Positions 1 to 6,306 are shown, counted from the stretch's first letter. The stretch: DNA of 11,546 nucleotides from DATKKM01 sp036741795 (GCA_036741795.1 DAINRO010000069.1:1-11546), one strand, 5' to 3'. Notes: generated by a model not told the origin, from the letters alone. A program made the numbers and translations.

Positions 1-669
1 ATCGACCTGCACGAAGGCTCGCATGTCCGGCACGTCCGCATTCTCCTGGAGAACGAGGCGTCATACCAGGTGGGCCATGTGCGCCCATTCCTCGGGCGCG
101 ACAGCACCTTCGACTCCGTAGTCTTCGAGGCCGGTGGGGGACTGGCCCGGCTGGACCTCGAGACCGTGATCTGCGAGCCGGGCGCTAGCGCCAACCTGCG
201 CGGGCTCTACATCACGGGCCGCGAGCAGCACCTGGACAACCTCGTGAGCATCGATCACAAAGCGCCCCACGGCACCAGCCGCCTGTACTACAAAGGCATC
301 CTGGACGGGCAATCGACCGCCATCTTTGGCGGCACCGTCTTCGTCCGCGAGGGCGCCGACAAGACGGACTCCCACCAGGAGGACAAGAACCTCGTCCTCT
401 CCGACAAAGCGGTCGTCTACAGCAAGCCGGCGCTCGAAATTTACGCCGACGACGTGAAGGCAGGCCACGGCGCCACAGCCGGCGCGGTAGCGGACGAGGC
501 ACTCTTTTACATGCAAAGTCGCGGCATCAGCGCCGATGAGGCGATGCGCCTGCTCGTCCAAGGGTTCGCCAGTGAGATTCTTGACGCGGTCCCGATCGAA
601 TCGCTGAGAGTGTGGCTGGAAGCGCGGGCGTTGAGCGCGCTGCCACGATTCAAAGGAGGATTGAAGTGA
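1..669 (+). CDS. sufD: SufD, Fe-S cluster assembly scaffold subunit (5'-truncated by window edge)
   Basis: The frame is open from base 1 to a TGA at 667-669, giving the C-terminal 222 residues of a SufB/SufD-family protein. SufD partners SufB and the ATPase SufC in the cytosolic scaffold on which Fe-S clusters are built. The visible part is the beta-helix core plus the helical C-terminal end. The family signature EIYADDVKAGHGATAG is clear, followed by the usual segment ALFYMQSRGIS and a helical tail ending in FKGGLK. The His of HGAT is kept; this position corresponds to the functionally important SufD histidine. The Cys commonly found just before it (DDVKCSHGAT in many relatives) is replaced by Ala. 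SufD rather than SufB is favoured by the lack of that Cys and by the position directly before sufS-sufU. Upstream sufC/sufB are expected outside the window. The stop overlaps the GTG start of the next gene. Confidence 0.93.
   Translation: MDLHEGSHVRHVRILLENEASYQVGHVRPFLGRDSTFDSVVFEAGGGLARLDLETVICEPGASANLRGLYITGREQHLDNLVSIDHKAPHGTSRLYYKGILDGQSTAIFGGTVFVREGADKTDSHQEDKNLVLSDKAVVYSKPALEIYADDVKAGHGATAGAVADEALFYMQSRGISADEAMRLLVQGFASEILDAVPIESLRVWLEARALSALPRFKGGLK
652..660 (+). promoter_or_regulatory. Strong Shine-Dalgarno site for the DinB-like gene
   Basis: AAAGGAGGA lies inside the 3' end of sufD, 5 nt before a GTG at 666-668. It decides the start: the longer in-frame reading from 612 would begin well upstream of this site and lacks its own ribosome binding site. 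Confidence 0.85.
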
Positions 670-1130
670 GTTATCCCAAATGGGCTGAACCGTCCGCCAA
701 AGCGCTTGAGCAGTCACGGAAGAGTATCGATGAGGTTGTTGGCGAGGTGCCCGAAGATGCCTGGGCCAACGACAGCGGCTATTCCGGTTGGAGCATCAAG
801 GACCACCTCTCACACCTGGCTGGCAGTCACGAGGGAGTCCAGGGGGTCTTACAAAATGTCCTGGACGGGACCGCTCCCGACTTCTCACGGTTCCTCAACC
901 TCGATGCGATCAACGAGGAGACCAGACAGAAGGACTTGACCACCCCGGTGCCGGAACTGCGGACCAATTTCAAGGAGGCGAGCGGACGCACCCTGGAGTT
1001 GATCGGCAAGCTCGACGAGTCACACGGTGAGGTGAAATTCGGCCCGATGACGATGGCCCAGGCGTTGCAGGGTTTCTCGATGCACGATCTCGAGCACATG
1101 GAACAGATGAAGAAGGCGCTACCAGCATGA
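666..1130 (+). CDS. DinB-fold (DinB/MDMPI superfamily) protein in the suf operon
   Basis: This is a 154-residue protein of the four-helix-bundle DinB/YfiT superfamily. Members usually bind a divalent metal through three histidines, and some act as thiol-dependent enzymes (mycothiol-dependent maleylpyruvate isomerase, bacillithiol transferase). Visible motifs are WSIKDHLSHLAGSH (residues 42-55, candidate ligand His50) and MHDLEHMEQM (139-148, His140 and His144), at the usual spacing. Family length is about 150-170, so the gene looks complete. The GTG start was chosen from the AAAGGAGGA site 5 nt upstream; it overlaps the sufD stop (GTGA), and the TGA stop overlaps the sufS ATG (ATGA). Translational coupling on both sides indicates co-expression with Fe-S assembly. 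The specific substrate cannot be read from the sequence; a thiol-related role is only an inference from the family and context. Confidence 0.82.
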   Translation: MSYPKWAEPSAKALEQSRKSIDEVVGEVPEDAWANDSGYSGWSIKDHLSHLAGSHEGVQGVLQNVLDGTAPDFSRFLNLDAINEETRQKDLTTPVPELRTNFKEASGRTLELIGKLDESHGEVKFGPMTMAQALQGFSMHDLEHMEQMKKALPA

Positions 1131-2356
1131 CTCTAGATGTCGGTGCGATCCGCGCCGACTTCCCAATCCTCGACCGGCAGGTGCACGGCAAGCCGCTGGT
1201 GTACCTGGACAATGCCGCTACCTCGCAGAAACCGCGCCAGGTGATCAAGGCTCTCACCGACTACTACGAGAACTACAACGCCAACATCCACCGCGCTGTA
1301 CACACGCTCGGTGAGGAGGCGACGGCCGCTTACGAGGAGGCGCGGGAAAAGGTGCGCGCGTTCATCAATGCCCCATCCACCGAGTCCGTCGTCTTCACGC
1401 GGAACACGACAGAGGCCATCAACCTCGTGGCCTACAGCTGGGGCAGGGCCAACATCCACGAGGGCGACGAGATTCTCCTCACGCAGATGGAGCACCACTC
1501 GAACCTCATCCCGTGGCAGGAACTGGCGCGAGAGAAAGGCGCCACCGTGCGCTACATTCCTGTGGCCGCGGACGGGACTCTGGAATTGAACGGGCTGGAG
1601 AATCTCTTCGACGTCCGAACCAGAGTGATGGCACTCCCTCACGTGTCTAACTCGCTCGGGACGATAAACCCCGTCGAGAAACTGGCTTCTGAGGCGCGAC
1701 GGCAGGGCGTAACGGTCCTGATCGACGGCGCACAGGGAGCGCCACACCTGCCGGTGGACGTGCAGGCGATTGGCGCGGACTTTTACGCATTCTCCTCGCA
1801 CAAGATGCTGGGTCCCACGGGCGTAGGCGTGCTTTACGGCCGCAAGGAGCTGCTCGAGGAGATGGACCCCTTCCTCGGCGGCGGCGAGATGATCCGCAAG
1901 GTGACGTACGAAGGCGCGACCTGGAACGACCTCCCCTGGAAATTCGAGGCGGGTACTCCGAATATCGCCGACGTCATCGCCTTCGGCGCGGCCATCGACT
2001 ATCTCACCGGCCTGGGCATGCAGAACGTGCGCGAACACGAGGTCGAGATCACCTCCTACGCCATCGAGCGGTTGGGTGGCATGGGCGGAATAACCATGTA
2101 TGGCCCGCCCAACCCCGATGAACGGGGCGGCGTAGTTTCGTTCAACTTCGACGACCTACACCCACACGACATCGGCCAGGTGCTGGACCAGTACGGCGTC
2201 GCCATCCGGTCGGGGCACCATTGCACGCAGCCCCTGTGGCGGCATTACGGAGTATCGGGCTCGGCCCGAGCCAGCTTCTACGTCTACAACACACGTGAAG
2301 AGGTGGACGTGCTTGCCGACGCCCTCCAGGCGGCGTTGGACTACTTCAAGCGATAA
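1127..2356 (+). CDS. sufS: SufS cysteine desulfurase (class II, PLP-dependent)
   Basis: This 409-residue protein removes sulfur from L-cysteine, giving alanine and an enzyme persulfide that is passed to SufU. All expected residues are visible: His123 in MEHHSN (PLP stacking), Asp200 and Gln203 in LIDGAQG, the PLP-binding Lys226 in SSHKMLGPTG, the active-site Cys366 in RSGHHCTQPL, and Arg381 in SARASFYVYNT. The RSGHHC loop and the short Cys segment mark the SufS/CsdA class rather than IscS/NifS. Length is normal (about 405-415). It starts with the ATG overlapping the upstream TGA, with a weak GAAGG 10 nt before it, so translation probably depends on coupling. sufU follows 3 nt after the stop, matching the SufS-SufU pairing of Gram-positive-type SUF systems. 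Confidence 0.97.
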   Translation: MTLDVGAIRADFPILDRQVHGKPLVYLDNAATSQKPRQVIKALTDYYENYNANIHRAVHTLGEEATAAYEEAREKVRAFINAPSTESVVFTRNTTEAINLVAYSWGRANIHEGDEILLTQMEHHSNLIPWQELAREKGATVRYIPVAADGTLELNGLENLFDVRTRVMALPHVSNSLGTINPVEKLASEARRQGVTVLIDGAQGAPHLPVDVQAIGADFYAFSSHKMLGPTGVGVLYGRKELLEEMDPFLGGGEMIRKVTYEGATWNDLPWKFEAGTPNIADVIAFGAAIDYLTGLGMQNVREHEVEITSYAIERLGGMGGITMYGPPNPDERGGVVSFNFDDLHPHDIGQVLDQYGVAIRSGHHCTQPLWRHYGVSGSARASFYVYNTREEVDVLADALQAALDYFKR

Positions 2357-2359
2357 CCC

Positions 2360-2824
2360 ATGCAGGACGAATACCGCCGCCAGGAGTCCGAGCTTGATGA
2401 CCTGTACCGGGACATCATCATCGATCACTACCGGAACCCTCGCCACAAGGGTCACCTGGACGCGCCAACAGCCAGCCACGAGGGGCTAAACCCACTCTGC
2501 GGCGATGAAGTCACCGTGGAGGTACTGGTGAAGGACGGTGCACTGGCGGAAGTCGCCTATACCGGCTCTGGTTGCTCTATCAGCCAATCGTCAGCATCTA
2601 TGATGACGGAGGCGACGGCGGGCAAGACCCTGTCCGACGTCAAGTCGCTGATCGAAAACTTCACGGCCCTCATGCGGGGCTCGGAGGAAATCGACCCCGA
2701 CGCGCTAGGCGACCTGGAGGCGATGTCGGGCGTGCGCAAGTTCCCGGTGCGCATCAAGTGCGCGACGCTGGCGTGGCACACGCTGGACGAGGCGCTGAAG
2801 GGCGCATCCTCGCCCGGAAAGTAA
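2360..2824 (+). CDS. sufU: SufU, zinc-dependent sulfurtransferase partner of SufS
   Basis: This 154-residue member of the IscU/SufU (NifU N-terminal) family takes persulfide sulfur from SufS for cluster assembly. The metal/sulfur ligands are all present: Cys47 and Asp49 in NPLCGDE, Cys72 in GSGCSISQSS, and Cys134 in RIKCATLAW. A stretch of about 20 residues between Cys72 and Cys134, holding MRGSEEIDPD, is the SufU-type insertion that separates it from IscU. The N-terminal LYRDIIIDHYRNPRHKG motif is also typical. Ligand spacing equals that of Bacillus SufU shifted by six residues. The gene sits 3 nt after sufS and 1 nt before the next gene, so it belongs to the same transcript. Here SufU most likely works as the zinc-bound sulfur carrier, with the SufBCD complex as scaffold. 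Confidence 0.96.
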   Translation: MQDEYRRQESELDDLYRDIIIDHYRNPRHKGHLDAPTASHEGLNPLCGDEVTVEVLVKDGALAEVAYTGSGCSISQSSASMMTEATAGKTLSDVKSLIENFTALMRGSEEIDPDALGDLEAMSGVRKFPVRIKCATLAWHTLDEALKGASSPGK

Positions 2825-2825
2825 C

Positions 2826-3188
2826 GTGGCTCAGGAGCCGATCGACCGCCTCCGCCGCATCTGCCTCTCGCTTCCCGAAGTTACCGAACGCCTGAGTCAC
2901 GGCGAACCATCATGGTTCGTAGGCAAGCCCCAGTTCGTGACGTACGCGGATCGTCACCACGACGATAAGATCGCCTTCTGGTGCGCCGCACCGCCGGGGG
3001 CCCAGGAAACTCTCGCCGATGCCGATCCGGCCCAATTCTTCCGGCCACCTTACGTGGGCGGCCGTGGTTGGCTGGGCGTCCGCGTCGACAACGGCCCTGA
3101 TTGGGCTCTCGTTGCCGATCTCGTACGGGATGCGTACTGCGAGGTCGCACCGGCGCGCCTCGTGGCGCTCATCGGTCCAGACGCATGA
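2826..3188 (+). CDS. MmcQ/YjbR family protein
   Basis: This 120-residue protein matches the YjbR/MmcQ (DUF419) family, a small fold related to the double-wing DNA-binding type but with no settled biochemical role. Diagnostic stretches are CLSLPEVTERLSHGEPSW near the N-terminus (residues 13-30), a central KIAFWC strand, and FFRPPYVGGRGWLGVRVD (71-88), whose family form is a Pro-Pro-Tyr-Val-Gly...Gly-Trp motif. The start is a GTG 1 nt after the sufU stop, so it is probably the last gene of the suf transcript. Nothing visible links it to Fe-S assembly other than position. The stop is followed at once by the promoter of nuoB. Confidence 0.85.
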   Translation: MAQEPIDRLRRICLSLPEVTERLSHGEPSWFVGKPQFVTYADRHHDDKIAFWCAAPPGAQETLADADPAQFFRPPYVGGRGWLGVRVDNGPDWALVADLVRDAYCEVAPARLVALIGPDA

Positions 3189-3191
3189 TTG

Positions 3192-3200
3192 TGATATAAT
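3192..3200 (+). promoter_or_regulatory. Extended -10 promoter for nuoB
   Basis: TGATATAAT is a perfect extended -10 element (TGnTATAAT) placed in the 29-nt gap after the suf operon. There is no good -35 hexamer at the usual distance, which is common for extended -10 promoters. Transcription should begin near 3207, about 11 nt before the nuoB ATG. No Shine-Dalgarno sequence lies between, so a very short leader is expected. Confidence 0.7.
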
Positions 3201-3217
3201 TCGCAATCGGTCAGACC

Positions 3218-3880
3218 ATGTCCGACAGCCCCCTGATTCGCGTCACTGATACCGCCGAGGCCTCGGTTGAGGACTCGATCCGTCAGAACGTCCTCCTCAC
3301 CTCTCTCGAAGGCGTCGTCAACTGGGCGCGGCGCTCCTCTCTCTGGCCGGCGGCCTTCGGCCTCGCCTGCTGCGCGATCGAGATGATCGCCACGGCGATG
3401 CCACGCTACGACATCTCCCGCTTCGGCGCCGAGTTGTTTCGCCCGTCACCCCGCCAGGCGGACCTCATGATCGTCGCCGGTACCGTCACCTGGAAGATGG
3501 CGGTGCCTGTGCGCCGCATCTACCTCCAGATGGCCGAACCGCGTTATGTCATCTCCATGGGCAGCTGCGCCACCATCGGCGGTCCCTTCGCCTACGGCTA
3601 CAGCACCCTCCCTGGCGTCAACCTCATCGTCCCGGTGGACGTCTATGTCCCGGGATGCCCGCCGCGTCCCGAGTCGCTGCTCCAGGGGTTGATGCTCCTC
3701 CAGGAAAAGATCAAGCACGAGCGAGTCCTCGGCGGACGCGACGTCAAGATGCCGACGGGCGACTTCTCACGGTATTTGCCGGAGGGCGATCCGGTGCGCC
3801 GCGAACTCGAGTCTCTCTTCGAGCCTTACACGCCGCTCGAAGTCCCCAACCTGTCGACCGCGAACCAGCGCCGAGCTTAG
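3218..3880 (+). CDS. nuoB: NuoB, NADH-quinone oxidoreductase subunit B (N2 cluster)
   Basis: This is a 220-residue complex I subunit that carries the terminal [4Fe-4S] cluster N2, which hands electrons to quinone at the cytoplasmic side of the membrane. The four cluster cysteines are present: the adjacent pair Cys51-Cys52 in GLACCAIE, Cys117 in SMGSCATIGG, and Cys147 in VPGCPPRPE. The stretch RYDISRFGAE and the segment LMIVAGTVTWKM are also family hallmarks. Length fits bacterial NuoB with a modest C-terminal extension after the PGCPPRPE region. No SD is visible; the ATG at 3218 is set by the promoter and by the N-terminus. Unusually, nuoA/nuoC/nuoD do not flank it. The downstream neighbour is on the other strand, and the two stop codons overlap by 3-4 bases. 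Confidence 0.95.
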   Translation: MSDSPLIRVTDTAEASVEDSIRQNVLLTSLEGVVNWARRSSLWPAAFGLACCAIEMIATAMPRYDISRFGAELFRPSPRQADLMIVAGTVTWKMAVPVRRIYLQMAEPRYVISMGSCATIGGPFAYGYSTLPGVNLIVPVDVYVPGCPPRPESLLQGLMLLQEKIKHERVLGGRDVKMPTGDFSRYLPEGDPVRRELESLFEPYTPLEVPNLSTANQRRA

Positions 3881-4308
3881 TCGAACACCTTCCATCGCTC
3901 CACCGGCCAGTAGCGTATCCAGGCGCGCCCCGCCAACTGATGTCGCTGGACAGGCCCGAACACCCTGCTGTCGGTGCTCTCGGGGCTATTGTCCCCTTCC
4001 ACCCAATACTCTCCCGGCTTCAGTACCAGGTCGTCGCGAGAGAGGTCGCCCGGGATCGCCGCTATTCGCTTCACCATTTGCAGGCCTCGCCTCCCTGGTT
4101 CCCGGATCAACGCGACGTCGCCTCGCCGGGGTGTGCCTCGCAAGTAAGCCAGTCTGTCGAAAAGCAGCGCCTCGCCGGAGTGCAGCTCCGGCTCCATGCT
4201 GACACCCCAAACCGAAACACGGTGAGCGGATGCAAACGCGAGCAAAGAGTAAGCACCGGGTAAGCGGGATAAGAGGCGAAGAACTGTTCGCTGGGTCTTT
4301 CGGTTCAT
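3877..4308 (-). CDS. sodX: SodX-type nickel superoxide dismutase maturation protease (S26 family)
   Basis: This 143-residue serine/lysine peptidase of the signal-peptidase-like S26 family has the catalytic Ser37 in the box VSMEPEL and the general-base Lys80 in MVKRIAAIPGD. It also has the conserved EGDNSPESTDSR segment at 104-115. Nickel SOD needs removal of its leader to free the N-terminal His that ligates nickel, and a small dedicated peptidase of this type is normally encoded beside sodN; here it sits divergently 65 bp from sodN. An ordinary signal peptidase I is less likely, because the protein is short and has only a weakly hydrophobic N-terminus (residues 8-28), not a clear transmembrane anchor. 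The ATG has no SD but a -10-like TAGAAT 15 nt upstream. The N-terminal 25-30 residues could be over-annotated. The stop overlaps that of nuoB. Confidence 0.88.
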   Translation of the reverse strand: MNRKTQRTVLRLLSRLPGAYSLLAFASAHRVSVWGVSMEPELHSGEALLFDRLAYLRGTPRRGDVALIREPGRRGLQMVKRIAAIPGDLSRDDLVLKPGEYWVEGDNSPESTDSRVFGPVQRHQLAGRAWIRYWPVERWKVFD

Positions 4309-4320
4309 CGGAGGCTCTGC

Positions 4321-4329
4321 TAGATTCTA
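4321..4329. promoter_or_regulatory. Symmetrical -10 element between sodX and sodN (putative bidirectional promoter)
   Basis: TAGATTCTA is a 9-bp dyad (TAGA-T-TCTA) in the 65-bp divergent gap. Read on plus it gives TAGATT, on minus TAGAAT, both acceptable -10 hexamers. Predicted starts are near 4333 (plus, leader about 41 nt that includes the sodN SD) and near 4317 (minus, leader about 8 nt). No convincing -35 is seen on either side, so this is a tentative call. No obvious Nur or other nickel-regulator box was found. Confidence 0.4.
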
Positions 4330-4360
4330 CAGAGAAGCCCCACACGAAGGTCGCCCAAAC

Positions 4361-4368
4361 AAGGAGGT
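4361..4368 (+). promoter_or_regulatory. Consensus Shine-Dalgarno site of sodN
   Basis: AAGGAGGT, 5 nt before the ATG at 4374, is a full consensus site and fixes the start of the Ni-SOD precursor. Longer readings of this frame from 4230 run into the divergent sodX gene and should be discarded. Its strength fits a highly expressed enzyme. Confidence 0.88.
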
Positions 4369-4373
4369 CCCTC

Positions 4374-4877
4374 ATGGTCGCCCGCACGCTCTTCGCCCTC
4401 GCCAACCGCATCCTGCCGCACAAGGATGCCCACGCCCACTGTGACGTCCCCTGCGGCATTTACGACCCGCACTACGCCCAGATCGCCGCCCTCACCGTCG
4501 TCCGCATGAACCAGTTGATCGCCGCTGCCGAGGCGCCCGCCATGGAGAAGGCCGCCCGCGACAAGTACATGCACGACCTCGCCCGCTGGACTGCCACCAA
4601 GGATCATCACGCCGAACTGGTGAAGCACGAAGTCCGGATCATCCGCGGCGACTTCTTCAAGCCGGATAACACCCCCGAGAACATGCCCCAGATCATGGAA
4701 GGCATCATGAAGACCGCTTCGAAGGCCCGCCAGAACATCGACGCCGAAGCTGCGAGCCAGCTCCTCGACCTCGTCAACCAGTTTGCCGAAGCGTTCTGGA
4801 AGGCCAAGGGGGTCGAGACCAAGAAGGTCTCCTCCAACCAGGCCGCTGGCGGCGAGTTCGTAGTTCCTGCCAGTTAG
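4374..4877 (+). CDS. sodN: Nickel-containing superoxide dismutase precursor
   Basis: This 167-residue precursor of the cytosolic enzyme dismutes superoxide to oxygen and hydrogen peroxide. The Ni-hook motif HCDVPCGIYDP starts at residue 22. After cleavage between Ala21 and His22, His22, Cys23 and Cys27 become the nickel ligands His1, Cys2 and Cys6; Asp24 and Tyr30 match the conserved Asp3 and Tyr9. The 21-residue leader is basic and is removed by SodX, not a Sec signal. The helical-bundle region keeps AELVKHEVRI and GDFFKP, as in known Ni-SODs, and FWKAKG near the end, where Streptomyces SodN stops. About 22 further residues ending in FVVPAS form a C-terminal extension. Compared from memory with the Streptomyces enzyme, the second-shell Glu17 and Arg47 positions appear to be Ala and His. 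The next gene follows after 8 nt. Confidence 0.95.
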   Translation: MVARTLFALANRILPHKDAHAHCDVPCGIYDPHYAQIAALTVVRMNQLIAAAEAPAMEKAARDKYMHDLARWTATKDHHAELVKHEVRIIRGDFFKPDNTPENMPQIMEGIMKTASKARQNIDAEAASQLLDLVNQFAEAFWKAKGVETKKVSSNQAAGGEFVVPAS

Positions 4878-4885
4878 TCTCGCGA

Positions 4886-5161
4886 ATGGCGTTCTTTCTG
4901 ACCCGCATCAACATCGGGGACTACAACGCGTGGAAGCCCAACTTCGACGCTGACGGTCCCGGGGCCAGAAACGCGGCCGTTAGCCACCGCATCTTCCGAA
5001 ATGTCGATGATCCGGGCGAGGTGTTCATTCTCGTCGAGTTCGCATCGGCGGAGGACGCGAAAGAGGGGCGCCAGCGGCTACTCGACGCGGGAATTCTCGA
5101 CAGGTTCGACGACAAGTCCGGGCCAACCCTCCTCGAGGTGGCCGAGGAGAAGACCTACTAG
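4886..5161 (+). CDS. Small ferredoxin-like / dimeric alpha-beta barrel protein downstream of sodN
   Basis: This is a 91-residue protein of unassigned function. The N-terminal strand MAFFLTRINI is followed by DYNAWKPNFDADGPGARNA (helix), a strand SHRIFRNV, a strand EVFILVEFAS, a helix AEDAKEGRQRLLDAG, and ILDRF. This beta-alpha-beta-beta-alpha order is that of dimeric alpha/beta-barrel proteins such as the antibiotic-biosynthesis-monooxygenase (ABM)-like and stress-responsive barrel families. The length fits a single such domain. It starts 8 nt after the sodN stop with no good SD, so it is likely co-transcribed with sodN. It has no cysteine and only one His, so no metal site is evident. The TAG stop shares the palindrome CTAG with the stop of the convergent hydrolase. 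Any function in superoxide defence is only suggested by position. Confidence 0.72.
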   Translation: MAFFLTRINIGDYNAWKPNFDADGPGARNAAVSHRIFRNVDDPGEVFILVEFASAEDAKEGRQRLLDAGILDRFDDKSGPTLLEVAEEKTY

Positions 5162-5973
5162 CGCTCTCCGGAGACGCTGTTCAGGAACGCCCCCAGCGCT
5201 GCGTTGAATAGCTCCGGCCGTTCCCATTGGGGCTGGTGCGCCGTCTCCGGGATCATCGCTTCCTGCGCGCCCGGAATCGACTTCGCGAGGCGCTGCGATC
5301 CCTCGACCAGGAAGCCCGTGTCGAGGTTCCCGTAGATAGCCAGCGCAGGCACTTTGATTGCGCTAACGCGGTCCAACGCACCCTGCCACGACGACAGCCC
5401 GTCCCAGGAACCGATGAAGGCGTCCACCGACATCCTGGCCATCCGGGCCTTCGTCTCATCCAGGCGCTCCTGCGGCATGTGCGGGGGAGGTGGGAACGGG
5501 TTCACCAGTTCGGACACCGCCTTCATGCCCTGCTCCTCGGCGATGCGGTGCCTTGTATCGCGCCACATCTGGAGAACCGCGTTGGTTGTCGCCAGGGTCC
5601 AGTCCGCCGTCGTGCTTTGCAGCGTTAGCGAGAGCAGCCGGTCGCCGGCCCGTAGTGCCATCTCCTGGACGATAGCGCCGCCCATGGAGTGGCCCAGCAG
5701 GTGATATCGCCCGATGCCTAACTCGTCGATCAGCGCCTCCGCATCGTCAGCCATCTGCGTCACTGTGTACGTCGACCGGTCGGTTGGCGCCTCGGATTGT
5801 CCGTGGCCCCGGTTGTCGATGATCGTCACGCGGTAGGAGGGCGAGAACGCTGGGAGCTGGTTCCGCCAGTCCGTGATGTCACCCGTGTACCCGTGGATCA
5901 GCACCAGGTCGGGACCGGACTCGCCGTGTTGTTCGAAGTTCAGTTTTACGCCGTTGATGGTTGCTTCAGGCAT
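5158..5973 (-). CDS. Alpha/beta-fold hydrolase
   Basis: This 271-residue member of the alpha/beta hydrolase superfamily has a complete visible triad: nucleophile Ser96 in the elbow GHSMGG, acid Asp218 in GNLDTGF, and His246 in ETAHQPQWERPE. The oxyanion-hole region is LIHGYTGD (25-32), and DNRGHGQSEAP follows strand 4, as in esterases, lactonases and meta-cleavage hydrolases. A helical cap lies about residues 125-200 and is rich in Pro and Met. The substrate cannot be predicted from this. No signal peptide is seen, so it is cytosolic. Translation starts at an ATG 3 nt after the stop of the upstream small gene, with GGAAAGGA ending 7 nt before it. The two genes form a minus-strand operon. The TAG stop overlaps the convergent gene's TAG in the sequence CTAG. 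Confidence 0.9.
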   Translation of the reverse strand: MPEATINGVKLNFEQHGESGPDLVLIHGYTGDITDWRNQLPAFSPSYRVTIIDNRGHGQSEAPTDRSTYTVTQMADDAEALIDELGIGRYHLLGHSMGGAIVQEMALRAGDRLLSLTLQSTTADWTLATTNAVLQMWRDTRHRIAEEQGMKAVSELVNPFPPPPHMPQERLDETKARMARMSVDAFIGSWDGLSSWQGALDRVSAIKVPALAIYGNLDTGFLVEGSQRLAKSIPGAQEAMIPETAHQPQWERPELFNAALGAFLNSVSGER

Positions 5974-5976
5974 ATT

Positions 5977-6225
5977 TCAGTCCTTTCCGTCCAGGAAGTC
6001 TCTGCCTTTGTAGGTGATGGATACGGTCGCGCCCGCCTCTTTGCTCCACTCCCGGACGATGAGTCCGAGGTCCGTTGCCTCTTCCCACACCTGCAATCGG
6101 GGGCACGAGGTCCGCCAGGCGTCCATGAGTTCGCTGTAGCTGCGCTGCTCCCTGGCAACCCACTTGAGCAGGTCCATTACCAGCGCGCGGTTTTCGACAA
6201 CGAGAACTTTGGTCGACCCCGCCAT
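5977..6225 (-). CDS. Small winged-helix-like protein
   Basis: This 82-residue protein has no firm family assignment. Predicted layout: helix VMDLLKWVAREQ (17-28), then YSELMDAWRTSCPRLQVWEEATDLGLIVRE, which resembles a helix-turn-helix pair with the recognition helix around residues 43-53, and a VSITYKGRDFL hairpin (68-78) that looks like a wing. I recall similar short proteins with an AWRTSCPR motif annotated as hypothetical in other bacteria. This frame is preferred over an overlapping 88-residue minus-strand reading from 6232 because its protein has a plausible fold and its stop lies 3 nt before the hydrolase ATG. It is divergent from nuoI with a 97-bp gap, so it could be an autoregulator or a local regulator. 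A DNA-binding role is inferred, not shown. Confidence 0.68.
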   Translation of the reverse strand: MAGSTKVLVVENRALVMDLLKWVAREQRSYSELMDAWRTSCPRLQVWEEATDLGLIVREWSKEAGATVSITYKGRDFLDGKD

Positions 6226-6235
6226 GACTCATCCA

Positions 6236-6241
6236 ATATTA
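6236..6241 (-). promoter_or_regulatory. Possible -10 box for the winged-helix gene
   Basis: On the minus strand TAATAT ends 10 nt before the ATG at 6225, which would place the transcript start about 4 nt before the start codon. No SD is present, so translation would be close to leaderless. No clear -35 hexamer is seen at 16-18 nt. Weak call, supported by the same arrangement at other genes in the window. Confidence 0.35.
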
Positions 6242-6270
6242 CACTGGCTTGCGTTCGTGAATTCTTTCAC

Positions 6271-6299
6271 TTGAACGACTCATTGCTCAAACATACAAT
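6271..6299 (+). promoter_or_regulatory. Sigma70-type promoter of nuoI-nuoG
   Basis: TTGAAC (6271-6276), a 17-nt spacer and TACAAT (6294-6299) match the housekeeping consensus closely. This is the best two-box promoter in the window. The start is predicted near 6306, giving a leader of about 17 nt that contains the ribosome binding site AGGAAGGA of nuoI. Confidence 0.72.
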
Positions 6300-6306
6300 C
6301 CGAAGC

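Noticed and set aside
1133..2038. Minus-strand open frame of about 300 residues
   Set aside because: It lies wholly antisense to sufS, which has every catalytic residue. The frame is rich in Arg/Val/His with no family resemblance; high-GC DNA commonly leaves such shadow frames open.
3877..4308. General signal peptidase I (LepB)
   Set aside because: S26 motifs are present, but the protein is short, lacks a convincing membrane anchor and sits beside sodN, which favours the Ni-SOD maturation protease.
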